A stretch of DNA of 64,000 bases from positions 8,772,414 to 8,836,413 of the forward strand of contig CM039510.1 in assembly GCA_022432975.1 (NCBI GenBank), written 5' to 3'. This document shows positions 1 to 11,136 of this stretch, piece after piece. The notes under the pieces are model-generated. The model saw only the letters and a list, made by a program, of their open reading frames with translations, had not been told where the DNA came from and did no database searches. Within the stretch, counting starts at the first letter, position 1. Each line of letters starts with the position of its first letter. This stretch comes from Begonia masoniana. Taxonomy: Eukaryota; Streptophyta; Magnoliopsida; Cucurbitales; Begoniaceae. The position numbers and the translations under genes are program-made.

Positions 1-13
1 AGAGTTTGTTTGT

Positions 14-510
14 GCCTTCGGGCCTACATCACAAAACAGTAGGATTTATGTATGTTTGTATGTTTATTTTCAATTGTCATGCATCATATTTTGAAATGTA
101 CGAAAATGAATTTACATGATTTTGAATCGGCAAGGAATGAACAGATTGAAACAGTACGTGAAACAGATACACTGTTAAGGGAACTAATCCAACCCTTAAT
201 GAGACAGAGGATATTTATACTTTGGGAGAGTTGATCCAACTTCCAATTTCACAGGGGGATCGGAGGATGTGAATCAGAATTTACTGTTAAGGGAATTAAT
301 CCGCCCCTTAATGAGTCAGTGGATGAGTATACTTTGGGAGAGTTGATCCAACTCCCAATTTCACAGGGGGATCAGAACAGAAACGTTGAATGAGCAACTG
401 AGTTGAGAAAGTAGAAATTGCATGTTTAGGAAATTCATATTTCAGTATTTCATTTCAGTATTGCTTTACTTACTTAGCATTAGGCTAATAGATGAGTTTT
501 GTGATGTAGG
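14..510 (+). promoter_or_regulatory. Paired arms and hairpin array of LTR Q (candidate leader intron, donor outside window)
   Basis: CCTACATCACAAAAC at 23-37 is perfectly complementary to GTTTTGTGATGTAGG at 496-510, whose TAG/GTGAAG end resembles a 3' splice site. GCCTTCGGGC just before the left arm can form a C(UUCG)G tetraloop hairpin. Between the arms, stems TTAAGGG/CCCTTAA and TTGGGAG/CTCCCAA alternate. The 5' splice site expected upstream is beyond the window edge. Function is inferred. Confidence 0.6.
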
Positions 511-989
511 TGAAGAAGCTTTAGCAGGTGTGTTTACTGAGTTCACAGAGGGCTAGTTGGGTTGGAGGAGTGCATCTACACAATGTTCTGGCAGCTGATG
601 GGGCAGTTTAACTGATGTCTGTTAGGATGAAGTTTAGTGGTAAATGTTTCGAATTAAATAGATTGAATTTTTACAACAGTAGAGACTTCAATGTTTTGAA
701 TGCATATGAGTTTTCTTTTCTGATAGTGGTATTCTGTTGGTTTTAATACCGGATTTTTACTGGAGTTGAGTACATGAAGATTTAAATTGTTTTTCTGAAT
801 GGTTTCAATAGAATAGACAAGTCTTTACTGCAGTTGTATTGTTCTGGTATAGATTGTGAAAAGTTGAAATATTGTTCTGTTTTCTATCAGTTGGAACCGT
901 GAGTTTTTGTCTACGAAGATGTATGTTTATTTTCATCGGTAGATGTATCCATATTTCTATCATAAGATGTCTTCATAAGGCAATCGGAA

Positions 990-1691
990 GTGTTGACTTC
1001 ATCGGCAGATGAAGTCATGTTGACTTCATCGGCAGATGAAGTCATGTTGACTTCATCGGCAGATGAAGTCATGTTGACTTCATCGGCAGATGAAGTCATG
1101 TTGACTTCATCGGCAGATGAAGTCATGTTGACTTCATCGGCAGATGAAGTCATGTTGACTTCATCGGCAGATGAAGTCATGTTGACTTCATCGGCAGATG
1201 AAGTCATGTTGACTTCATCGGCAGATGAAGTCATGTTGACTTCATCGGCAGATGAAGTCATGTTGACTTCATCGGCAGATGAAGTCATGTTGACTTCATC
1301 GGCAGATGAAGTCATGTTGACTTCATCGGCAGATGAAGTCATGTTGACTTCATCGGCAGATGAAGTCATGTTGACTTCATCGGCAGATGAAGTCATGTTG
1401 ACTTCATCGGCAGATGAAGTCATGTTGACTTCATCGGCAGATGAAGTCATGTTGACTTCATCGGCAGATGAAGTCATGTTGACTTCATCGGCAGATGAAG
1501 TCATGTTGACTTCATCGGCAGATGAAGTCATGTTGACTTCATCGGCAGATGAAGTCATGTTGACTTCATCGGCAGATGAAGTCATGTTGACTTCATCGGC
1601 AGATGAAGTCATGTTGACTTCATCGGCAGATGAAGTCATGTTGACTTCATCGGCAGATGAAGTCATGTTGACTTCATCGGCAGATGAAGTT
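990..1691. repeat. 27-bp minisatellite array 1, 26 units
   Basis: Twenty-six near-identical 27-bp units. Each unit contains an inverted repeat, stem GACTTCATC and GATGAAGTC around a GGCA loop. Because the unit length is divisible by three and the unit is palindromic, both strands are open and encode almost the same nonapeptide (MLTSSADEV on +, NMTSSADEV on -). This explains the two overlapping long ORFs, which are not evidence of genes. Confidence 0.95.
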
Positions 1692-2082
1692 GTATGTGCA
1701 GTTGATGTGATGAGGAGACCAATCACTAGGGCCATGGCCCAAGTCTATCTAACAAAGTTGTCAGTTTGAGGGAACCTTAATTTTGAAAAGGAGGTCCTAC
1801 AAGGGCAAAGAAAAACCCTTCACATGCTTAATTGGGAGGAGGACAAGAAGGACCATCAACGCCGATCCGTTAAGATGGATGAAGAACAATCAAGAAGAAG
1901 GAGAACGATAAGTTTAGGCATTATACTTTTGCCTTTAGTTGCTATTAATGGAAGTGATTTTAATCAAATTACTTCATTTAATGTAACTAAACTACTTAAG
2001 TCTCAACTTTAGTTTATTTAATTTTAGCAAGAGTCAAGTTTAATTTAGTCTGTAATTTTCGTGATTACGTTGCTATTTGAAA

Positions 2083-2254
2083 GGTCATTAAGTGAGTCAA
2101 AGTTGTATTAAATGTTTAGTGGTGAAATAAATCACTAAACATGTCTTATTGTTTTCATTTATTTCGTTGGTCATTAAGTGAGTCAAAGTTGTATTAAATG
2201 TTTAGTGGTGAAATAAATCACTAAACATGTCTTTATTGCTTTCATTTATTTCGT
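2083..2254. repeat. Two tandem 86-bp copies containing a palindrome
   Basis: GGTCATTAAGTGAGTCAAAG and what follows occurs at 2083 and again at 2169. Each copy holds an inverted repeat TGTTTAGTG ... CACTAAACA. It lies inside the left LTR-like part of the degenerate gypsy element. Confidence 0.85.
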
Positions 2255-3017
2255 TTTAGGTTCCTTGAACCTCCTTGTTCTTGGTTCGAATTAGAGTCTA
2301 TATAAGGTCTTAGATTGTATTATTCAGCATTGAATCATTATTATAAATCTCATTTTGTCTTTGACAATTTCTTCGAGTTTCATTACTCATATTCGGCCAA
2401 GCTTGTAAGGTGAGTATATCCGAACAAGTGTAACCAAAACTTGCATCTCTATTTTGGGTTTTTGTTGAGAGTTGCATTTTATACCTTTACTTTCCACCTT
2501 TTTTCGAAGGTATCCCGTAGTGAAAGAAAGGAGCACATCCCTCATTAGGGGTGGAGGTTCTGTTGCAAAGATTCCTCAAACCAGTGGTATCATCACCACG
2601 AAAACCAACTTGAAGCCATTACCATTTCCATCCGATTCTTTTGGAACCATCACATCTTTCCATTGTTTACATCACATCATTTGGTACAAAGCACCAGGGT
2701 CAAAACCTAACATATTACATGTGGAGACAAGGATTGGAGACTTACAACCAAGATTCACAAGGTCAAACTTCCAAGCAATCACACCACATCACTTTCAACA
2801 AAGGAGCCGGAGTTTCTTTTCCAACAACAAATTCGACTGAGATGAAAGGTATGATTATTCAAATGCATCAAAATGATACTTAATAATTAGAGAATCCCCA
2901 CAAGCACCACAGGGAGAGGGATAGGTCAAAGGTAACAAGAAGATGAAAAGAGTTTACGAAATGGAAGAGGAATGAGTATCATCCGAGGAGGAGGAAGAAA
3001 ACCATTATCAAGATGAA

Positions 3018-3945
3018 ATGAGAATATTTAAAGTCTCCATTCCTACTTCAAAGGTGGAAAACTTGTATTCCACAAAGTACTTTACGACATTCATTGATAT
3101 GGAAGCTCATAGTGGAGGCTTAGCTAATCATTTTGGAGAGAGGAAGACTCTTGAAGCATTTAAAGGAGCATTTCTATGGCCGAAAATGATGAAAGACATA
3201 CATCGAATTGTGGAGAGGTGCATTGTTTGCAAGAAGGCCAAAAGTCACCTTTTACCCAAGGGTTGTATTACCATTGCCAACTTCCTAGTCATCCATGGAC
3301 CGAATTAAGTATGGACTTGTATTGGGACTTCCAAGGACAAAAAGGGGAAAGAAGCAATTATGGTAGTAGTTGATCGATTTTCAAAAATGGCTCCTTCATC
3401 CATGTACAAAACGACAATGCCTATGCAAATTGACTGAATTATTCTTCAAAGAGATTGTTAGACTTCATGGAGTACCAAAAACCAGAGTCTCAGATCGTGA
3501 CACAAAATTCTTGAGTTCTTTTGGAACACATTGTGGAGAAGGCTAGGAACAAAGCTTTTATTTTAGCACATCATGTCCATCCACAACCGATGGACAGACC
3601 GAGGTGGTTAACCGAACTTTTGGGATCTTTGTTAAGGTGCATCATTGGAGAAAGGTATGGAGATTGGGATATTCAACTTCCCTATGTGGAGTTTTGCTTT
3701 ATAATAAAAGTATTCATAGTACCACTAATAAAAGTTCCATTGAGGTAGTGTATGGATTCAATCCATTACTCCCATTGGATTTAATTCCTTTACCAAGCAA
3801 AGACATGTTAATACCGATGGGAGAATCCAGTCAAAGGAAGTTAAAGCTATACATGAAGAGACTCGAAAGGCCATTGAAAAGAAGAATGCATCGAATGCTA
3901 AGCTGCAAAACCGAGGAGAAAGGGGGTTATATTCAAAGAAGGTGA
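3018..3945 (+). pseudogene. Integrase fragment of the degenerate gypsy element
   Basis: The translation from 3018 resembles the zinc-binding (HHCC) integrase region of plant Ty3/gypsy elements: H-S-G-G-L-A, H-F-G-E-R-K-T, W-P-K-M and C-I-V-C-K-K-A-K are in the right order. Downstream, other frames show L-S-M-D (the first catalytic Asp region), V-V-D-R-F-S-K-M-A and V-S-D-R-D, so the core domain continues through several frameshifts and stops. It cannot encode a working integrase. The fragment belongs to a different gypsy lineage from elements A and B, judging by residues around the zinc finger. Confidence 0.75.
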
Positions 3946-4475
3946 TCAAGTATGGTTACATTTTAGGAAGGAGCGGTTTCCTCACTTGGAAATCAAAGTT
4001 ATCTCCAAGAGCTAGGACCTTTCAAACAGTCTTAGAAGATCAACAATAAATGCATACAAGCTGATCTACTGAAGATTATGGGTAATCCAACACATTTAAT
4101 GTACAAGACCTTTCATTATATCAAGGTGAAGATGAACTTTCGGATTTGAGGTCAAATCCTCAATTACCCCGGGAGGATTGATGGATGAGGAGGGGGGGAC
4201 CAATCAACTAGGGCCATGGCCCAAGTTTACTCTAACAAGTTTGTTCATTTGTAGGGAACCTACTTTTGACAAGGAGGTCCACAAGGCGACACAGAAAAAC
4301 CTTTACTGCTAATTTGGGAGGAGGACAAGAAGGACCATCAAACCGATCTAAGAGGTATGAAGGAACAACAAGAAAGGAGAGAAACTATAAGTTAGCATTT
4401 ATAATTTGCTTAGTTGAAAAAATGGAAGTGATTTTAATCAAATTACTTATTGAATGTAACTAAACTACTTAAGTC

Positions 4476-7400
4476 TTGACTTTATCGGCAGATGAAGTCA
4501 TGTTGACTTCATCGGCAGATGAAGTTGTATGTGCAGTCGTGTTGACTTTATCGGCAGATGAAGTCATGTTGACTTCATCGGCAGATGAAGTCATGTTGAC
4601 TTCATCGGCAGATGAAGTCATGTTGACTTCATCGGCAGATGAAGTCATGTTGACTTCATCGGCAGATGAAGTCATGTTGACTTCATCGGCAGATGAAGTC
4701 ATGTTGACTTCATCGGCAGATGAAGTCATGTTGACTTCATCGGCAGATGAAGTTGTATGTGCAGTCGTGTTGACTTTATCGGCAGATGAAGTCATGTTGA
4801 CTTCATCGGCAGATGAAGTCATGTTGACTTCATCGGCAGATGAAGTCATGTTGACTTCATCGGCAGATGAAGTCATGTTGACTTCATCGGCAGATGAAGT
4901 CATGTTGACTTCATCGGCAGATGAAGTCATGTTGACTTCATCGGCAGATGAAGTCATGTTGACTTCATCGGCAGATGAAGTCATGTTGACTTCATCGGCA
5001 GATGAAGTCATGTTGACTTCATCGGCAGATGAAGTCATGTTGACTTCATCGGCAGATGAAGTCATGTTGACTTCATCGGCAGATGAAGTCATGTTGACTT
5101 CATCGGCAGATGAAGTCATGTTGACTTCATCGGCAGATGAAGTCATGTTGACTTCATCGGCAGATGAAGTCATGTTGACTTCATCGGCAGATGAAGTTGT
5201 ATGTGCAGTCGTGTTGACTTTATCGGCAGATGAAGTCATGTTGACTTCATCGGCAGATGAAGTCATGTTGACTTCATCGGCAGATGAAGTCATGTTGACT
5301 TCATCGGCAGATGAAGTCATGTTGACTTCATCGGCAGATGAAGTCATGTTGACTTCATCGGCAGATGAAGTCATGTTGACTTCATCGGCAGATGAAGTCA
5401 TGTTGACTTCATCGGCAGATGAAGTCATGTTGACTTCATCGGCAGATGAAGTCATGTTGACTTCATCGGCAGATGAAGTCATGTTGACTTCATCGGCAGA
5501 TGAAGTTGTATGTGCAGTCGTGTTGACTTTATCGGCAGATGAAGTCATGTTGACTTCATCGGCAGATGAAGTCATGTTGACTTCATCGGCAGATGAAGTC
5601 ATGTTGACTTCATCGGCAGATGAAGTCATGTTGACTTCATCGGCAGATGAAGTCATGTTGACTTCATCGGCAGATGAAGTCATGTTGACTTCATCGGCAG
5701 ATGAAGTCATGTTGACTTCATCGGCAGATGAAGTCATGTTGACTTCATCGGCAGATGAAGTCATGTTGACTTCATCGGCAGATGAAGTCATGTTGACTTC
5801 ATCGGCAGATGAAGTTGTATGTGCAGTCGTGTTGACTTTATCGGCAGATGAAGTCATGTTGACTTCATCGGCAGATGAAGTCATGTTGACTTCATCGGCA
5901 GATGAAGTCATGTTGACTTCATCGGCAGATGAAGTCATGTTGACTTCATCGGCAGATGAAGTCATGTTGACTTCATCGGCAGATGAAGTCATGTTGACTT
6001 CATCGGCAGATGAAGTCATGTTGACTTCATCGGCAGATGAAGTCATGTTGACTTCATCGGCAGATGAAGTCATGTTGACTTCATCGGCAGATGAAGTCAT
6101 GTTGACTTCATCGGCAGATGAAGTTGTGTGTGCAGTCATGTGACTTTATCGGCAGATGAAGTCATGTTGACTTCATCGGCAGATGAAGTCATGTTGACTT
6201 CATCGGCAGATGAAGTCATGTTGACTTCATCGGCAGATGAAGTCATGTTGACTTCATCGGCAGATGAAGTCATGTTGACTTCATCGGCAGATGAAGTCAT
6301 GTTGACTTCATCGGCAGATGAAGTCATGTTGACTTCATCGGCAGATGAAGTCATGTTGACTTCATCGGCAGATGAAGTCATGTTGACTTCATCGGCAGAT
6401 GAAGTCATGTTGACTTCATCGGCAGATGAAGTCATGTTGACTTCATCGGCAGATGAAGTTGTATGTGCAGTCGTGTTGACTTTATCGGCAGATGAAGTCA
6501 TGTTGACTTCATCGGCAGATGAAGTCATGTTGACTTCATCGGCAGATGAAGTCATGTTGACTTCATCGGCAGATGAAGTCATGTTGACTTCATCGGCAGA
6601 TGAAGTTGTATGTGCAGTCGTGTTGACTTTATCGGCAGATGAAGTCATGTTGACTTCATCGGCAGATGAAGTCATGTTGACTTCATCGGCAGATGAAGTT
6701 GTATGTGAAGTCATGTTGACTTCATCGGCAGATGAAGTCATGTTGACTTCATCGGCAGATGAAGTCATGTTGACTTCATCGGCAGATGAAGTCATGTTGA
6801 CTTCATCGGCAGATGAAGTCATGTTGACTTCATCGGCAGATGAAGTCATGTTGACTTCATCGGCAGATGAAGTCATGTTGACTTCATCGGCAGATGAAGT
6901 CATGTTGACTTCATCGGCAGATGAAGTCATGTTGACTTCATCGGCAGATGAAGTCATGTTGACTTCATCGGCAGATGAAGTCATGTTGACTTCATCGGCA
7001 GATGAAGTCATGTTGACTTCATCGGCAGATGAAGTCATGTTGACTTCATCGGCAGATGAAGTCATGTTGACTTCATCGGCAGATGAAGTTGTATGTGCAG
7101 TCGTGTTGACTTTATCGGCAGATGAAGTCATGTTGACTTCATCGGCAGATGAAGTCATGTTGACTTCATCGGCAGATGAAGTCATGTTGACTTCATCGGC
7201 AGATGAAGTCATGTTGACTTCATCGGCAGATGAAGTCATGTTGACTTCATCGGCAGATGAAGTCATGTTGACTTCATCGGCAGATGAAGTCATGTTGACT
7301 TCATCGGCAGATGAAGTCATGTTGACTTCATCGGCAGATGAAGTCATGTTGACTTCATCGGCAGATGAAGTCATGTTGACTTCATCGGCAGATGAAGTCA

Positions 7401-7521
7401 TGTTGACTTCATCGGCAGATGAAGTCATGTTGACTTCATCGGCAGATGAAGTCATGTTGACTTCATCGGCAGATGAAGTCATGTTGACTTCATCGGCAGA
7501 TGAAGTCATGTTGACTTCATC
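4476..7521. repeat. 27-bp minisatellite array 2 with higher-order structure
   Basis: About 109 units of the same 27-bp palindromic repeat. A 12-bp-longer junction (GTTGTATGTGCAGTCGTG followed by a TTGACTTTATCGG variant unit) recurs at 4524, 4752, 5196, 5505, 5814, 6123, 6458, 6605, 6698 and 7088. The blocks between junctions hold 8, 16, 11, 11, 11, 12, 5, 3 and 14 units; three consecutive blocks are exactly 309 bp. A one-base deletion near 6140 shifts the reading frame. The long ORFs on both strands are a by-product of the repeat. Confidence 0.95.
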
Positions 7522-7947
7522 GATGTTGCTTTTATCGGAGATTGACAGTCATGTGACTTCAGCGGCAGATGAAGTTGTGATGACCTATCGGTAGCTATGT
7601 GCAAGCCCGCCGAAGAGAAATGTCTTTCAATTCCAAGTCTTCAGGCATACGTTCATCGGCATGGAAGTCGTTATATGTGCTGTGTCTGCGTCTTTCCGTT
7701 GATTTTTCCACCGGCAGATGTGGTTTGACTTTAGATGATTTTAACAGTGTTTTGTGATTTAAACCTTTATTTCTTTTGGTCGATTATCTCGAACATTTTA
7801 CCCGATTATCCAAACATTTTATGGTTTTGTTTAACTCTAAGTTATTTAAATTAATTCCGCTGCAAAATTTTAAATTATGAATGAAGTTTTTAGTTCGTGT
7901 ACGGGTTTTGCGTGATGAACCGGGTTCAGAGAATTCGGGGCGTTACA

Positions 7948-9306
7948 AAACCTCAGAGCAGATATATGTCTGGCTGCAGCAACCACCCCATGAGCTCGAT
8001 CCACCCTCTACATTAGATCATCACTTTGAGGAACAAGATCCTCAGTTTCGAGTTCAGTACCTACATCAGGGAGTTCACCTATGAGTCTAAAACTCAGTAA
8101 GGACATAATCAGAATGTAGTGGTGCATATGCAATGCATGAACTTTCAGAAATTCAGTGACAGAACAGAACATTACATTACAGTGGCAGAAGAATTAAGTG
8201 GGGCTTATAGGGGAACTGGTTCAGTAGGTGCACTATCAGGCACGGCAGTTTTTAGATTCCCAGGGAGGGATAAAACCAAAGGGTCCTTGCCAGGGACAAT
8301 ATTTTCAGATTCCCAGGGAGGGATAAAACCAGAGGGCCAGTCCCCGTCCCGCACTTAACCAGTACATTACAGACAGTCAGATTTTATCTTGTTTAGTTTC
8401 AAACCGTGTACAGAAATCAGTTTTTGCATGGATTTTCAGTAAAACGTGTATGCATGACATTCTCAGTGCCTGAACCTATAACAGCAGACATCAGAAATAA
8501 CAGGGCATATTATGAGACAGAAAACGGACAACTCAGAACGTGAACTGAACAGACAACACAGAACACAAACTGAACAGAAGCTATAACATTTCTACCCAAA
8601 ACTACCCGACAGAACAGGAACCCTAGTACCTCGGTGATGTAGGGCCTTAAGGGCCAACCTACGGTTATGAACTTACCTGTTTGCTGTGGTGTCAGATGCT
8701 CAAATGTCCCTGGAATGCTCGGATCTGTAACATGAATGTACAGAATTTAAACGCTACAAATGCTAACTAATATCTCGTAGGAAATGCAGCAAACACACTT
8801 AAACACTTTAGAAAACACACCAACGTGTTTTCATCCAAAACAGGGAGTTTTCACCAAAAACCGAAACCCTAAACTTCGGTAAAAACTCACTTTAAACTTA
8901 TCCAAACTTGTTAGCATTAAAAGACGCTCACCTTTGCTGAAGAAAACGGAGAAATGCTGGAGAAACAAAGTGTGGAAGTTTTGTTTCAATCGCCTGGAAG
9001 AGAGAGCCAAGAGAGATGAGAGGAAGCAGAGAAGTGAATGAACATTCACGTAGGAGGATGAACTTAGCTTCCTCAGCAAGTTGCCACTTGGCAATCATCC
9101 ATTAATTTCTCCCACCAACCTTAATTTCTTCCCAATCTACCCCTCAATGCATTTCTAACTAAATGAATGTTTTGATTACACCCTAGTTTAGTTTTCCACT
9201 AAACATTCCAACAATTCCACCAAAACATTCATTTGTATTAATACAATAATAATCCCGTATAAATGATCCGGGAAAACTACTACATGGAAAAATGCCGGGT
9301 GTTACA
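7948..9306 (-). mobile_element. Reverse LTR R1, 5' part (rest cut off by LTR Q)
   Basis: Read on the minus strand it starts TGTAACACCCGGCATTTTTC at 9306 and aligns by eye with the reverse LTRs at 14189-17444 and 37271-50351, sharing the GTCTGGCTGCAGCAACC stretch and the CCCAGGGAGGGATAAAACC repeats. It runs left to 7948, where LTR Q interrupts it; its 3' end lies outside the window. It is itself inserted in LTR P1, which continues at 9307. The candidate leader-intron arms are at 8630-8643 and 8060-8073, with a GTAAGT donor at 8676 on the minus strand. Confidence 0.75.
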
Positions 9307-10061
9307 ATGTCACTCTGTTCTCTATCGGTAGATGATGTCTATCGGCAGATGTTGAGTTATAGTTGTATTGTCTATCGGAAGATGTCTTCAGAAAAGCCAT
9401 CGGATGATGTCTCAATAAAGTCATCGGTACATGAAATTTATTCAATCGGATGATGTAGGTTTAATTCTATCGGAAGATGTAGATTTTGCACTATCGGTAT
9501 GAGTGGGTATTATGCTTTGTCGTTTAGTGATCGATGTATGCAGTTTATTCTATCGGAAGAAGGGAATGAGAGATTTTTGTCGTTTTGCCGTCGGTAGATG
9601 CGAGTCGCAAAACTTGTCGTTTTGCGATCGGTTGATGTTGGATAATTGATTTATCCGGCTGACGTCATCGGTAGATGCAGTCCACCGAGAGATGTCTTTT
9701 GTTTCCAACTCTTTTGGTTGACGTCATCGGTAGAAGCCTTCTATTTCCTGTTTCTGCTTCTTCCGTTGACTTTATTCATCGGCAGATGCGTTTGACTTCT
9801 GCGACTTCTCAAGTATTCCACGGTTTAAACCTTTATTTCCTATTTGCCGATTGTTTCTTAACATTTCAAACAATGTTCATAGTTTTGTTTAACTCTATTG
9901 TTGCTCAAATGATTTCCGCTACAAATTTTTAAATGTATTGAGATTTTAGCAAATGTCAAATTTTGACTTTTGAGCAAAGTTTTAAATTTGGGTCCAAAGT
10001 TTCTTAGTTATCTTCGGGTTTATGAGTAATAAACCGGGTTCAGAAAACTCGGGGCGTTACA
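9307..10061 (+). mobile_element. LTR P1, 3' portion
   Basis: From ATGTCACTCTGTTCTCTATC onward the sequence tracks the LTR of element A (from about 26429): a run of ATCGGTAGATG, ATCGGAAGATG and ATCGGATGATG motifs, then AACCGGGTTCAGAAAACTCG and the GCGTTACA terminus at 10061. Its 5' portion lies left of the reverse LTR R1 and outside the window. No primer-binding site follows, so it is a solo or 3' LTR inserted into element X. Confidence 0.75.
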
Positions 10062-10077
10062 CTCTTGTGATCAAAAA

Positions 10078-11115
10078 GTGTATAATCAGGTGGCAGTTAT
10101 GGAGAAGAAATTTGTAGAGCCATCACCTCCCCTAGCCCCAACTCAAGCTGAAATTATTGAAGGATCCCATGGCCTAGAAGAAGATGATAATGAGATGCTA
10201 GAAGAAGAAATTATCTACCCCATGGAAGGTCCATTACTTGAATTGAATGAAGTCTTGGAAAAGGAGAAAAATTTGGACTATGACTCGGATGAGCAAGAGG
10301 GTGATGAACGGTTGGAAATTCTAGAAGGAAATTGTGTAGAATCTCCTACCCTAATCCGTTGCATCGAAAATTTTGGAGTTATGGATCATGTTGAAGAATG
10401 CTTGGATTGTGATGTCAATTCCTTAACAACAAGTTTGCAAACAAGAAGGTTAATGGAAGGGACCCTCACTAAGAAAGAAACCCTATGTGCAATGTATGCA
10501 CCTAATCCTTTTTCCCAAACTTATCAAGAGACCTACCAGATTGAAAGGAGCTACCTAGACCCAATTTTAATCCAAACCGAGAGTGTCTCGTATACCTTGA
10601 AAATTATTGGAATTTCCATATTTGCCTCAATGACCAAGGATGGAAAAATTTGTTTGAACACCATGGAACATCCTATTTCCTTCAATATGATTCTAAAGGA
10701 TGAATTTTCTAGTAAGGCCGTGAACAATAAAACGCCCAGGTATGTACCACCAAACTCTTTAATTTCTTGGATTTTTAGAATTGGTTGGAATGACAATTCT
10801 GTTTTGTGGTGTGATAAACTTTCTTTTATGCATCACATTATTGAAAATGTTGATATTTACCCTCTTTTAAAGAAACTGTTTTTGGGTATGAAAAGACCAT
10901 GTGGTAACGCTTTGGAAAATTATGTTATGCATGATCAATTGAACATGAATCTTTATTACCTATTCTTTTCATGGCATTATTATTTTTGGTTCCTAAAGAT
11001 TATTCTACTCATGAATGACATGAAACTAGTTTCTAATGTTAGACTTGTATGTTTCAAAATCATTATTTTTGAAAGAAAGAACATTGATAATCAAGTCTTG
11101 AATGAAAATTGTTAG
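10078..11115 (+). CDS. Unrecognised retroelement-associated ORF (345 aa)
   Basis: An open frame of 345 codons directly after LTR P1. The first 150 residues are very acidic (E-E-D-D-N-E-M-L-E-E-E, D-S-D-E-Q-E-G-D-E) and the C-terminal half is rich in aromatic and hydrophobic residues (W-I-F-R-I-G-W, F-S-W-H-Y-Y-F-W-F). I recognise no domain. Because the following ORF ends in a gypsy-like pol terminus and a purine tract, this is probably internal sequence of a non-autonomous retroelement (X). The ATG at 10078 is the first in frame, but the true 5' end may be lost behind P1. Codon use is AT-rich. Confidence 0.4.
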   Translation: MYNQVAVMEKKFVEPSPPLAPTQAEIIEGSHGLEEDDNEMLEEEIIYPMEGPLLELNEVLEKEKNLDYDSDEQEGDERLEILEGNCVESPTLIRCIENFGVMDHVEECLDCDVNSLTTSLQTRRLMEGTLTKKETLCAMYAPNPFSQTYQETYQIERSYLDPILIQTESVSYTLKIIGISIFASMTKDGKICLNTMEHPISFNMILKDEFSSKAVNNKTPRYVPPNSLISWIFRIGWNDNSVLWCDKLSFMHHIIENVDIYPLLKKLFLGMKRPCGNALENYVMHDQLNMNLYYLFFSWHYYFWFLKIILLMNDMKLVSNVRLVCFKIIIFERKNIDNQVLNENC

Positions 11116-11136
11116 ATTGACACGTGTATTGAACAT

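Larger units (their letters stand above)
1709..4475 (+). mobile_element. Old degenerate Ty3/gypsy element embedded in the 27-bp array
   Basis: The segment interrupts the minisatellite at a spacer (GTTGTATGTGCAGT). About 290 bases at its left (from 1709) recur at its right (4186-4475), sharing GGGCCATGGCCCAAGT, the GGAGGAGGACAAGAAGGACC stretch and AACTAAACTACTTAAGTC. This fits old LTRs at roughly 80% identity by eye. The right copy is cut short where the array resumes. A TATATAAGG at about 2300 is a candidate promoter in the left LTR, which may run to about 2475. Before the right copy is a D-L-R-S-N-P-like pol terminus followed by a purine-rich GATGAGGAGGGGGGG tract. All coding sequence is broken. 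Confidence 0.7.
1..7947 (+). mobile_element. LTR Q, 5' end outside the window, swollen by 27-bp minisatellite
   Basis: The window opens inside a long plus-oriented Ty3/gypsy LTR. Its first 980 bases align by eye with the LTRs of elements A and B: the GCCTTCGGGCCTACATCAC core at 14-32, alternating small hairpins, and GTTTTGTGATGTAGG at 496-510. Its end (ACCGGGTTCAGAGAATTCGG ... GCGTTACA at 7947) matches the shared 3' terminus of the other plus-strand LTRs. There is no primer-binding site after 7947, so it is a solo LTR or a 3' LTR. It interrupts reverse LTR R1, which resumes at 7948. Most of its length is minisatellite (990-1691 and 4476-7521) plus an old embedded element (1709-4475). The left end and left target duplication lie outside the window. 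Confidence 0.8.

Noticed and set aside
4476..7521. CRISPR-like array of palindromic repeats
   Set aside because: Units are contiguous with no unique spacers, the context is a plant LTR, and no cas genes are present.
911..7594. Long ORFs (up to 556 codons) on both strands in the 27-bp arrays
   Set aside because: They arise because a 27-bp palindromic unit lacks stops in both directions; there is no non-repeat protein domain and the frames end where the array ends.
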